From: Nocardia uniformis NBRC 13702
Lineage (GTDB): Bacteria > Actinomycetota > Actinomycetes > Mycobacteriales > Mycobacteriaceae
Reading direction: 5' to 3'
Length of the DNA: 64,000 bases
Assembly (NCBI RefSeq): GCF_001613345.1
Contig: NZ_BDCE01000044.1
Coordinates: forward strand, 1 to 64,000
The position numbers were made by a program, and so were the translations under genes. Within the stretch, counting starts at the first letter, position 1. Every line of letters starts with the position of its first letter. The notes under the pieces were generated by a model that saw nothing but the letters and a program-made list of their open reading frames with translations, was not told the DNA's origin and made no database searches. Shown piece after piece: positions 25,505 to 33,326 of this stretch.

Positions 25505-26643
25505 GCTGCCCCACCTAGGATTTCGGCCAGTAGCGCGGTAAACAATGCTGTCCGAGCTGGAAATTCGTCGATCAGCACGTGCTCGTTATCGGCGTGTGCG
25601 CCGCCGCCCACCGCGCCGAGTCCATCCAGCGTGGGCGTTCCGACGCCCGCGGTGAAGTTCCCATCCGATCCGCCACCCACCGCCGCCCCGGTCACCGGGC
25701 TGATCGCCAGCTGCTCACCGAGCCGAACGGCCTTCCGGAACAAGCATTCCGACATGCTCGGCGCCAGTGGCGGGCGATTCGGACCGCCGAGTACCTCGAG
25801 CCGTGCACCGGGCAGGGTGGGGGACAGTGCGTGCAGCGCGGTATCGATTCGAACCTGTTCGGCCACGTCGAATGTCCGCACGTCCACCGCTAACGAGCCA
25901 TCGGCGGGCACGGTGTTGGCGGTGGTCCCGGCTGTCATCGTGGTCGGCGTGACGGTGGTTCCGACCGCCAGGTCACCGAGCCGGGCAACCACCTGCATCT
26001 GATAGGCCAGTTCGACGGCCGCGTTGATACCGCGCTCGGGTTCCAGCCCGGCGTGCGCCGCCCGGCCGACTGCTCGAATGCGGTACTGGGATATCCCTTT
26101 TCGCGCGATCTTCAGCGCACCCGAGGCGGCGGCCGGTTCGGCGACCAGGGCGGCGGCCCGGCCGCGTGCCTCGACCTCGATCAGCTGCGCAGACGACGGT
26201 GCGCCCAATTCCTCGTCACCGGTGATCAATACGGTCACACCGGTCCGGTCGGATAGCGCGGCCACCGCGCGCAATGCCAATACGACTCCGGCCTTCATAT
26301 CGAAACATCCCGGGCCACGCAGGAGTCCGTCCTGGATGGAGAATGGGTGCGTTCGCAGCGAACCGAGCGGCCACACGGTGTCGTGATGTCCGAGTACGAG
26401 CACTCCGGCCGGGCCGCCGAAACTCCACCGCAGATGGGTGCGGCCCTCGAGCACGATCCGTTCGGGTTCCCTGCCGAGCAGTGCCGCGCCGACCTCGGCG
26501 ACCGTCTCCGCGCTGCGCGCCACCGCGTCCAGATCCGCCGACGGCGATTCGCAGCGGATGAGCTGCTCGATATCGGCGAGTATCGCGGGCAGGTCGGCGC
26601 GGAACCGTTCGACCAGTGCGGGACCGGTCGGAATTCCGTGCAT
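25501..26643 (-). CDS. M20-family peptidase, probable N-succinyl-L-amino-acid deacylase
   Basis: A 380-residue zinc hydrolase of the ArgE/DapE/carboxypeptidase G2 type. Motifs are LGHHDTVWP (metal His/Asp), GPGCFDMKAG, TGDEELGAPSS (catalytic Glu), VAEPAA, GRAAHAG (lid) and GGAHADNEHV (last His). In the NSAR pathway an L-specific M20 deacylase makes the D- to L-conversion irreversible. I chose ATG 26643 (MHGIPTGP); in-frame GTGs at 26655 and 26658, closer to a GGGAG motif, may be the true start. First gene of the leftward operon, divergent from the peptidase fusion. Confidence 0.85.
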   Translation of the reverse strand: MHGIPTGPALVERFRADLPAILADIEQLIRCESPSADLDAVARSAETVAEVGAALLGREPERIVLEGRTHLRWSFGGPAGVLVLGHHDTVWPLGSLRTHPFSIQDGLLRGPGCFDMKAGVVLALRAVAALSDRTGVTVLITGDEELGAPSSAQLIEVEARGRAAALVAEPAAASGALKIARKGISQYRIRAVGRAAHAGLEPERGINAAVELAYQMQVVARLGDLAVGTTVTPTTMTAGTTANTVPADGSLAVDVRTFDVAEQVRIDTALHALSPTLPGARLEVLGGPNRPPLAPSMSECLFRKAVRLGEQLAISPVTGAAVGGGSDGNFTAGVGTPTLDGLGAVGGGAHADNEHVLIDEFPARTALFTALLAEILGGAA

Positions 26644-26875
26644 CTGTAGTGCCACCACCGTGTATCTCCCTACCGGCGTGCGTTTCGCACAGCCGGTTTC
26701 GAGCATCGGCGGATCGGCCCGGCTCCGCCTCGTCGCCGCGGACGAATCCACGACCTCGAGTTCGTCGGCGTGGACGAGGTCACATGCGGCCCCGCCCTTC
26801 ACGATTGGAGCCACTCGAACACCGAGGAGGGTTTATGACGCTGCTCGCCAACTCTTGACAACAAAGGAATGAAGT
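26644..26875. promoter_or_regulatory. Divergent control region between the M20/GNAT/NSAR operon and the peptidase fusion
   Basis: This 230-bp interval must hold the promoters of both transcription units and, if PucR regulates them together, its binding site. The rightward gene has a clear ribosome binding site AAAGGA (26862-26867). No unambiguous palindrome was found by eye. Confidence 0.4.
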
Positions 26876-29800
26876 ATGCCGAATTCTCGTCCGTTCGAAC
26901 TCGCAGATCTGGACAAGGTCGCACTGCCCTCTGATCCGACGATCGCGCCCGACGGCAGCCGGGTCATCTATGTGCTGCGCACCGTGGATGGCGATGCCGA
27001 CCGCGATATCCGTTCGCTGTGGCAGGTCCGGCCCGGTGTGGAACCGGTGAGGTTGACCCGCGGCGTCGCCGATACCAGCCCGCGCTGGTCGCCGGACGGG
27101 CGTTGGATCGCTTTCCTGCGCGCCGAGAACGGTCCCGCGCAACTGTGGCGGCTCCCCGCCGACGGTGGCGAACCCGAGCAGCTGACCGATCTGCCGCTCG
27201 GTGCGGGAGCGCCGGTGTGGAGTCCGGACAGTACGCGTATCGCCTTCAGCGCGCCGGTCGACACCGCCGGAGCTAGCTCGGCGACCGAACCGATGCGCAC
27301 CGATCGGCGGTTCTACAAGCTCGACGGGACCGGCTTTCTGCGCGGATTCCGTTCGCACATCTTCATATTCGACATCGTGTCGCGCTCTACCCGCCAGGTG
27401 ACCGACGGTGACTTCCACGCGGGCACCCCGGCATGGTCACCGGATGGCACGCGGCTGACCTTCGCCGATTCCCTCGCCGACGGTGACCCGGCCTGCTCGG
27501 CGGCACGCATTGTCGAGGCAGACGCCCTACGCCGTACGCCGAGCCGGATCGGTCCCGCAGCGGGTGCGGTGGCGGCGGTGACCTGGAGCGCGGCGGGCGA
27601 CAACCTCCTCGCGGTCGCCGCGCCCGATACCGAGGTGCGCAATAACCGGCTGCTGCTGATACCTGTCGATGGCGGCGGAAGCACCGACCTCACAGCGGGA
27701 TTCGACCGCAATGTGATGGCGGGCCATCCCGGATATCCTGGTGCGCTGCCGCACTCGACCGCGAGCGGCGCGGCGCTGTTCTGTGTCCGCGATCGCGGCT
27801 GTACCCACCTCTACATCACCGGCGAAGGACGACCGCGCGCGCTCGTTGACGGTGATCGGGTGGTATCCGGACTGTCGGTCGCCGCGAACCGCGCCGCCTT
27901 CGTCGTGTCGACCGCCGAAAGTTTCGCCGAGATAGCGATACTCGACCTCGACACCGGCGTCGAGCAAATACTCACCACGCACGCCTTGCCGGATATCGCG
28001 CCGATTCCCGTGCGGGAGCGGGTATTCACAATTTCCGACGGCACCGAGGTCCACGGTTGGCTGCTACGCGATCCGGCCGCACCCACCCCCGGCCCGCTGC
28101 TGGTGGACGCGCACGGCGGACCGCACAACGCGTGGAATGCGGTGTGGGATCCGGCGCATGCCTACCATCAGGTGCTCGCCGCCCGCGGCTGGACGGTGCT
28201 GTTGCTCAACCCGCGCGGCAGCGACGGCTACGGGGAGGATTTCCTGCGTGCCGCGGTCGGCGGATGGGGTGTGGCCGACGAGCGCGACTTCCTCGAGCCG
28301 ATCGATACGCTGATCGCCGAGCGCCTGGTCGATCCGGCGCGAATCGCGTTGTGCGGCTACAGCTATGGCGGCTATATCGCCTGCTGGCTGCCCACTCGCA
28401 CCGACCGGTTCGCCGCGGTGGTCGCCGGTGGCGTGGTCAGTGATCTGGTCAGCCTGACGGGTACCTCCGACGCGGGCGGCGAGCTGACCCGTGCCGAATT
28501 CGGTACGGCCTACCTGGAGGATCCGGGCGCGATCGCCCGGATGAACCCGCTCGCCCATGCGGCTCGGGCCACCGCGCCGACGCTGGTGTTGCAGGGCGGT
28601 GCGGATGAGCGCTGTCCGGTCGGACAGGCCGAACAGTGGTACACCGCGCTGCGCGACCGCGGCGTACCCGCCGAACTCGTGCTCTACCCAGAGGCGTCGC
28701 ATCTTTTCATCCTGGACGGAAGGCCGTCGCACCGTGCGGATTACAACCGCCGCATTATCGAATGGGTGGTGCGGCATACGCGTGTGAGCACGTCGCCGGG
28801 AGTGCCGTCGGCCATCGCGCCACTCGACGCCGCGCATTGGCAGCGGCGACTGGACGTCATCGCCACCCGGCACGGTATTCCCGGTGTGGTACTGGCTATT
28901 TCGCATGGCGATCAGATGATCGAGGCCGCGCACGGCGTACTGGCGTTGAACACCGGGGTCGAGACGACCGTCGACTCGCTGTTCCAGATCGGCTCGATCA
29001 CCAAGGTGTGGACGGCCACCGTCATCATGCGATTGGTTGATCAGGGCAAACTCGATCTCGACGCACCCCTGATCGAGATGCTGCCCGAGCTGCGGTTGTC
29101 CGATCCGGACACGACGAAGCGAATTACCATGCGCCACTTGCTCACTCACACAAGCGGTATCGACGGCGATGTGTTCACCGACACCGGGCGCGGCGACGAC
29201 TGTCTCGAACGTTACGTTCCCGAGTTGGCGGATGTGATGTGCGAGCCGATCGAGGCGATCTGGTCCTACTGCAACTCCGGTTACAGTCTGGCCGGTCGGG
29301 TCATCGAGGTGCTGACCGGGCTGACCTGGGATGCGGCCATGCGCGAGATGCTGTTCACCCCGCTCGGTCTGGAATACACGGTGACGTTGCCCGAGGAGGC
29401 GCTGCTGCATCGTGCGGCCGTCGGACATGTGCCCGGACCGGATGGCGCACTGCGCCGCGCGGATCGCTGGATGCTGCCACGAAGCGCGGGGCCCGCGGGG
29501 TTGATCACCGCCCGCGCACGCGATCTGCTCACCTTCGCCCGCATGCACCTCGATGACGGCGTCGCCCCCGACGGCCGACGACTGCTGCCGACCGAATTGG
29601 TCCGGCAGATGCGCGCCGAACAGGCGGTGCTGCCCGGGATCGGACCGGGCGAGTCCGATTCGTGGGGGCTCGGGTGGTTCCGTTGCGACTGGAACGGTCA
29701 CCGCGTCTTCGGCCACGACGGCGGCACCATCGGACAGGGTGCCCTGCTGCGGGTGCTGCCCGAACATCGCTTGGCGTTCACGATACTCACCAACGGTGGT

Positions 29801-30190
29801 GCGATCGGCAAGGTATTCAGCGAGCTCAGTGCCGAGATCGCCACCGAGCTTGCTGGCGTGACGCCGCCGGAACCGGTTGTGCCACCAGCGGATCCGCCGC
29901 CGTTGGAGTCTGGCCGCTATATCGGCGTCTACGAGTCGTCGGATAAGCGGTGCGAGATAACCGATACCGGCGATGGCCTGCTGCTGCGATTCGTCCTCCT
30001 CGGGTCCATGGGCGACCTCGGTTTCCCCGAACAGAAGATGTCGCTGGTACCGGTCGCCGATGACACCTTCGTGGCCGATTACGACGGACGGGGCTGGATA
30101 CGTGTGTACTTCCTGTACGCCGACGACGGCACTCAGTACGTGTTCTTCGGCGGACGGGCCATCCGCAGACGCCGCGATGGCGACGCGTGA
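26876..30190 (+). CDS. Fusion of S9 prolyl-oligopeptidase and S12 beta-lactamase/D-aminopeptidase-like domain
   Basis: An unusually long 1104-residue protein without a signal peptide. Residues ~5-390 form a WD40/TolB-like propeller (repeats such as SPRWSPDGRWIAF, PVWSPDSTRIAF, PAWSPDGTRLTF). Residues ~400-640 are an S9 catalytic domain with Ser496 (GYSYGGY), Asp577 (GGADERCP) and His609 (EASHLF). Residues ~660-980 are an S12/class C-like domain with S707-I-T-K710, Y798-C-N800 and H947-D-G, and ~1000-1104 is a beta-rich tail. All catalytic residues of both enzymes are present. S9 enzymes cleave short peptides; S12 includes D-stereospecific aminopeptidases. The neighbouring D-amino-acid genes suggest release of D-residues from peptides. 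Confidence 0.85.
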   Translation: MPNSRPFELADLDKVALPSDPTIAPDGSRVIYVLRTVDGDADRDIRSLWQVRPGVEPVRLTRGVADTSPRWSPDGRWIAFLRAENGPAQLWRLPADGGEPEQLTDLPLGAGAPVWSPDSTRIAFSAPVDTAGASSATEPMRTDRRFYKLDGTGFLRGFRSHIFIFDIVSRSTRQVTDGDFHAGTPAWSPDGTRLTFADSLADGDPACSAARIVEADALRRTPSRIGPAAGAVAAVTWSAAGDNLLAVAAPDTEVRNNRLLLIPVDGGGSTDLTAGFDRNVMAGHPGYPGALPHSTASGAALFCVRDRGCTHLYITGEGRPRALVDGDRVVSGLSVAANRAAFVVSTAESFAEIAILDLDTGVEQILTTHALPDIAPIPVRERVFTISDGTEVHGWLLRDPAAPTPGPLLVDAHGGPHNAWNAVWDPAHAYHQVLAARGWTVLLLNPRGSDGYGEDFLRAAVGGWGVADERDFLEPIDTLIAERLVDPARIALCGYSYGGYIACWLPTRTDRFAAVVAGGVVSDLVSLTGTSDAGGELTRAEFGTAYLEDPGAIARMNPLAHAARATAPTLVLQGGADERCPVGQAEQWYTALRDRGVPAELVLYPEASHLFILDGRPSHRADYNRRIIEWVVRHTRVSTSPGVPSAIAPLDAAHWQRRLDVIATRHGIPGVVLAISHGDQMIEAAHGVLALNTGVETTVDSLFQIGSITKVWTATVIMRLVDQGKLDLDAPLIEMLPELRLSDPDTTKRITMRHLLTHTSGIDGDVFTDTGRGDDCLERYVPELADVMCEPIEAIWSYCNSGYSLAGRVIEVLTGLTWDAAMREMLFTPLGLEYTVTLPEEALLHRAAVGHVPGPDGALRRADRWMLPRSAGPAGLITARARDLLTFARMHLDDGVAPDGRRLLPTELVRQMRAEQAVLPGIGPGESDSWGLGWFRCDWNGHRVFGHDGGTIGQGALLRVLPEHRLAFTILTNGGAIGKVFSELSAEIATELAGVTPPEPVVPPADPPPLESGRYIGVYESSDKRCEITDTGDGLLLRFVLLGSMGDLGFPEQKMSLVPVADDTFVADYDGRGWIRVYFLYADDGTQYVFFGGRAIRRRRDGDA

Positions 30191-30486
30191 GCTCCGGGCA
30201 GAGCAGCGCGACGGCCGTGCGGCACAGGAGTTGACGTCCACCGGATCCGCCCGCGTGCCTGGCCGACCCTGCTCGCCGTGGACTCCTGTGTATGGCCGCT
30301 GGTCGGGAGCCCTGCCGACGGTGCCCTTGTGGCGAGCGCGCGCCGATTCGAACCGGCCCGATCGAACCCCTGGAAAGGTCAACCGTCGCCGGACCGGCAG
30401 TGATCGTTGGAGAGTCCGAAGTGTCTGCGTGGTATTTGTGACGGTGCGCGAACCGGCTTTCAGCATCTGATGCCGCTTTGTCGTGC
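30191..30486. other. Gene-free region between convergent genes
   Basis: About 295 bases between the peptidase fusion and the antitoxin gene. No supported gene. A T-arm-like string near 30346-30370 does not fold as a tRNA. Confidence 0.35.
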
Positions 30487-30771
30487 TTACGCGGCCAGGG
30501 ATACTGACAGTTCGGCATCGAGGGCGGCCGCAACCCGTTCGAGGGTCGTCAACGTCGGCACTACATCACCGGCTTCGAGACGGCTGATCGCATGCGGTTT
30601 CAGGCCGGCTCGCCGGGCTAGCTCGGTTTGCGTCCAGCCCCGCGCTTCTCGGACCGCGCGGATCTGGCGTCCCAGTTCGTGTGCCAGTGCGTATGCCTTC
30701 ATGGCTGCCTGGTATTCGGGGGTGGCACGCTTGGCGGCCAGGGTGGTGTCGAAATCTTTCTGCGCGTTCAT
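30487..30771 (-). CDS. Xre-family antitoxin (HigA-like)
   Basis: A 94-residue protein with a C-terminal Xre helix-turn-helix (IRAVREARGWTQTELARRAG, then HAISRLEAGDVVPTLTTLERV) and an N-terminal helical part likely to wrap the toxin. It overlaps the upstream toxin gene by 4 bases (ATGA). The toxin-first order is typical of HigBA. It would neutralise the toxin and, with it, repress the operon at the palindrome 31143-31180. Confidence 0.85.
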   Translation of the reverse strand: MNAQKDFDTTLAAKRATPEYQAAMKAYALAHELGRQIRAVREARGWTQTELARRAGLKPHAISRLEAGDVVPTLTTLERVAAALDAELSVSLAA

Positions 30772-31142
30772 GATTCGGTGTCTCCCATCGGGTCGAACGT
30801 GAGGTGCGTCGGGTCGGTATGGTTGGTTTCGCAGACTTTGCGGGCCATTCTCGCGCGGTCGATCTGGGCTGTCTCGCGCTGGCGGGTTTTGTGGAACACG
30901 GTCAGCAGCACTGCTTTTCGGCCGCCGGGGAACCAGTATGTGATGCGTGTAGCTCGGTTGCGGCTGAGCGAGAACCGGAGTTCACGCACACCGTCCCCGA
31001 GATATCGGCAATAGGGTTCGGATAGTTCAGGACCATAGGCGGCAAGCAGGCTGGCGGCGAAGTCGGCACGGGCAAGGTCAGCAGGCGACAATCCGGCGAG
31101 GAACTCGCGTACCTCAGGCTCGATCTCGATCGCATACAGCAC
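30768..31142 (-). CDS. RelE/HigB-like toxin (Gp49 family)
   Basis: A 124-residue basic protein matching the HigB/phage Gp49-like group: VREFLAGLSPADLARADFAA, YCRYLGDGVRELRFSLSRNR and RITYWFPGGRKAVLLTVFHKTRQRE in successive strands. Such toxins cleave mRNA on the ribosome. It starts at GTG 31142 with no room for a leader: the palindrome begins at the next base, and TAGCCT lies exactly at -12 to -7 from the GTG. This suggests a leaderless, autorepressed transcript. Confidence 0.85.
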   Translation of the reverse strand: MLYAIEIEPEVREFLAGLSPADLARADFAASLLAAYGPELSEPYCRYLGDGVRELRFSLSRNRATRITYWFPGGRKAVLLTVFHKTRQRETAQIDRARMARKVCETNHTDPTHLTFDPMGDTES

Positions 31143-31180
31143 CGAACCAGGCTATCACATCTGTGTGATAGCCTGGTTCG
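31143..31180. promoter_or_regulatory. Perfect 17-bp-arm palindrome at the toxin-antitoxin promoter
   Basis: CGAACCAGGCTATCACA-TCTG-TGTGATAGCCTGGTTCG touches the toxin start codon. Its toxin-proximal arm contains the probable -10 TAGCCT (31149-31154, minus strand). Best read as the operator for the antitoxin or toxin-antitoxin complex. It could also act as a terminator for rightward read-through. Confidence 0.65.
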
Positions 31181-31569
31181 AGTTCGACACTGACTCCCGG
31201 CAGGCCTGATCGCGATCTCGGGCCAGTTGACCAGCGCCGCGAGGTTCGTATGGTGTCCGTCAGCGCCACTCGAAGGAAAGCTCGACGGCAACGTCGGGCC
31301 TACTTGTTTCTCTGGCGCGGGCTACTGGCGGTGAACCTGATTGGCGGCCTTGCGATCTGATCAGCATTCGGGGCTCGGTGCTTCCCAGAGGGCGCTGACC
31401 GGCATTGCGAGCGTTTGGGCCCGAAAGGCAATACTTGCTGGCCGGTGTGGAGCGTGATGCCGGCGAGGAAGTCGTCACCGAGGCGTTCGGCGAGATGACG
31501 GAAGTCGCCCCACCGTGCCGCTCATTCGATCAATTCCGCCGGTTTCGACCGAGGTATCGATGCTCCGTC
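31181..31569. other. Gene-free stretch inside the toxin-antitoxin region
   Basis: About 390 bases between the two toxin-antitoxin modules. A reverse-strand frame through 31190-31291 encodes ADGHHTNLAALVNWPEIA and may be the remnant of a gene end. No intact gene is supported. Confidence 0.35.
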
Positions 31570-31595
31570 GGTATCATGAGTGGTATCATCGCCCT
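31570..31595 (+). promoter_or_regulatory. Probable leaderless promoter/operator of the VapBC module
   Basis: GGTATCAT occurs twice (31570-31577 and 31582-31589), 12 bp apart. The second copy contains TATCAT at exactly -12 to -7 from GTG 31596, matching an actinobacterial TANNNT -10 element for a transcript that starts at the start codon. The direct repeats may bind the antitoxin. Confidence 0.5.
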
Positions 31596-31820
31596 GTGGC
31601 ATGGACGATGCGTTTTCCCTCCGATGAGGAGGCTGCGCTCGAAGCGCAAGCTGAGAGTGAAGGGCGTTCCAAGCACGAAATCACCCGTGACGCTGTCCGG
31701 GAGTACCTCATGCGGCATCGCCGTTGGGAGGAGCCGTTGGTCGATGACGAGGACACTTTCGACCTGGGCGGCCCGATCAGCAAGGACGACATTCACGATG
31801 CGATGAATCGACTCGCGTGA
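31596..31820 (+). CDS. vapB: VapB-like antitoxin
   Basis: A 74-residue protein: an N-terminal ribbon-helix-helix-like part (MRFPSDEEAALEAQAESEGR, then HEITRDAVREYLMRH) and an acidic C-terminal tail (LVDDEDTFDLGGPIS) that would occupy the PIN-domain active site. I chose GTG 31596; ATG 31608 is an alternative, and the frame is open upstream. It overlaps the toxin gene by 4 bases (GTGA). Confidence 0.8.
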   Translation: MAWTMRFPSDEEAALEAQAESEGRSKHEITRDAVREYLMRHRRWEEPLVDDEDTFDLGGPISKDDIHDAMNRLA

Positions 31821-32260
31821 TCGTCGTCGCGGATACTTCGGGTCTGCTCGCGTTGTTCAATCGTTCCGATCCGGAGCATTTCGCGGTCCGGCGGGCCGCG
31901 GATGCCGCGAGCGCGTTGGTGGTGAGCCCGCTCGCCTTGACCGAGGTGCATCATGTCGCAAGCGTCCGCGCCGGGCGTAAGGTCGCCGATGCGGTCTTGG
32001 GTAAGCTGGCTGATCGTATTGCCGCCACCCGCATCGTGCTCGGGGAGATCGGTGCCGCACAGTTGCGTTCGGCTCTCGAGGTCCGCTCCGCGTACTACGA
32101 CCTCAACCTCGATATCGTCGATGCGACATGCGTTGTGCTGGCCGATCATTTCGACACCGATCGGATTCTGACGCTGGACCGCAGGGACTTTCGGGTGCTC
32201 CGGCCGTTGAGCCGATACTCCGCTTTCCAGATCCTTCCCGATGACCTTATCGGGTCGTGA
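31817..32260 (+). CDS. vapC: VapC-like PIN-domain ribonuclease toxin
   Basis: A 147-residue PIN domain. It has the first catalytic Asp at residue 6 (VVADTSGLLALF), Glu in LTEVHHV, and the later acidic pair in NLDIVDATCVVLADHF followed by TDRILTLDRRDFRVL. Such toxins cleave tRNA or rRNA. It starts at a GTG overlapping the antitoxin stop. Confidence 0.88.
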   Translation: MIVVADTSGLLALFNRSDPEHFAVRRAADAASALVVSPLALTEVHHVASVRAGRKVADAVLGKLADRIAATRIVLGEIGAAQLRSALEVRSAYYDLNLDIVDATCVVLADHFDTDRILTLDRRDFRVLRPLSRYSAFQILPDDLIGS

Positions 32261-32421
32261 CGGCGCTTGAGTCCTGTCGCATTGGGCAGTTGGACACTTC
32301 GGGAACCTGATTCCGAGTTCGCCGACGCGCTCAGAGTGGAAGGCGAAGCGCGTCAGACACTTCATGAATAGTTGAGCCGCCGACGTAAGCGTTCGACTGC
32401 GACCGTCTGGGCTCGATTTGA

Positions 32422-32727
32422 TCAATTCACGTGCACGATATGGTTTCTGATCGCGTCCTCGACCGGTCGTCCGGCAGTACCGGAATACGGGGGCTCGATG
32501 CCGTCGAAGATCGCGTCGAGGATGTCGGCTCGGTCGAGGGTGGCCGGGAAGGCGTGCGTGGCCCGAGCGCTGACGATGACCGCGAGCAACACGGTCGCGT
32601 AGATCCGCGAGCGTGGCACGGTCAACCGCCACCCGCACTGTTCGCGCTCGCGGAGCCGGGCTTCGACGGTGTCGAGGACGTCCGCGATGACCTGCAACTC
32701 GATCTGGTCACGGTCATCGGAGAGCAT
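32422..32727 (-). CDS. Small hypothetical protein
   Basis: A 101-residue protein starting MLSDDRDQIELQVIADVLDT, with an acidic amphipathic N-terminal helix and a central hydrophobic stretch (IYATVLLAVIVSARATHAF). Its start overlaps the end of the upstream small gene by 14 bases, so the two are probably co-translated. No family was recognised. Confidence 0.5.
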   Translation of the reverse strand: MLSDDRDQIELQVIADVLDTVEARLREREQCGWRLTVPRSRIYATVLLAVIVSARATHAFPATLDRADILDAIFDGIEPPYSGTAGRPVEDAIRNHIVHVN

Positions 32728-33112
32728 GGCGACCGCCGTAAAACATTGTGCTGCAACCGAACACCGCGATCCGCAGCAACATGAACAGCGATCTGTGGGG
32801 TGCTGCCGGTACCCGTGCGGCGCGCGGGTCGAGGACCATGCTCCCGGCCGCGACCAGGGCAGTGCGAGCCCGCCACCGCACCCGACAGGTACTGACCCCG
32901 CACTCGAGGTGCAACTGCATGGCGATGTGAGCCTGCGCGGCGGTCAGCGTTCCGGGGTCGGTGTGGCATGACCACAGCCCGCGTACCGAATACCCCACCG
33001 CGGTGGTCTCTGTGGTCGGGCACCGGGTGTCGGTGGCCTGGTGCTTCTCGCGGTCGATGCGCTCGATGATCGCTTGTGCCGACCATGGGTTCGCGCACTT
33101 CTTGCCGAACAT
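32714..33112 (-). CDS. Small conserved-looking hypothetical protein
   Basis: A 132-residue protein. The start at ATG 33112 (MFGKKCANPWS) is fixed by a strong AAGGAGG at 33119-33125 on the minus strand. It contains several Cys (TRCPTTET, LWSCHTDPG, LECGVSTCRV) that could bind metal or form disulphides, and a helical TAAQAHIAMQLHLEC segment. The text resembles small proteins found in other Nocardia, but I cannot give a function. It sits in the accessory region beside toxin-antitoxin genes. Confidence 0.6.
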   Translation of the reverse strand: MFGKKCANPWSAQAIIERIDREKHQATDTRCPTTETTAVGYSVRGLWSCHTDPGTLTAAQAHIAMQLHLECGVSTCRVRWRARTALVAAGSMVLDPRAARVPAAPHRSLFMLLRIAVFGCSTMFYGGRHALR

Positions 33113-33261
33113 CGCTGGCCTCCTTGGCATCTGATGGCTCCGGCGCGCTCAGCTGCGGTGGTGCGGATATGCGGCTGGATATCGGCCGGGTGTGCAACCA
33201 GCACACCACCGGCGCGCAGGTTTGGGATTGTCATCGCGGGATTCTCGGAAAACCCGGGTGA

Positions 33262-33290
33262 ATTGCCAGCACCGATGCCATTCTGGCAAT
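33262..33290. promoter_or_regulatory. Inverted repeat upstream of the Xre-DUF5753 gene
   Basis: ATTGCCAG (33262-33269) and CTGGCAAT (33283-33290) are perfect 8-bp arms separated by 13 bases, ending 36 bp before the ATG. A candidate autoregulatory site for the Xre protein. Confidence 0.35.
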
Positions 33291-33326
33291 GGACAACTGC
33301 CATTTCGAGAGTGTCGAGGAGGATCG

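Noticed and set aside
30340..30375. T-arm-like string GGTTCGAATC on the minus strand
   Set aside because: The flanking bases do not form a 5-bp T stem and no acceptor or anticodon arm is present.
28064..30466. 800-codon open frame antisense to the S9-S12 fusion
   Set aside because: It is the mirror of a strongly biased GC-rich gene; it has no ribosome binding site and no recognisable domain, while the sense strand carries two full catalytic sets.
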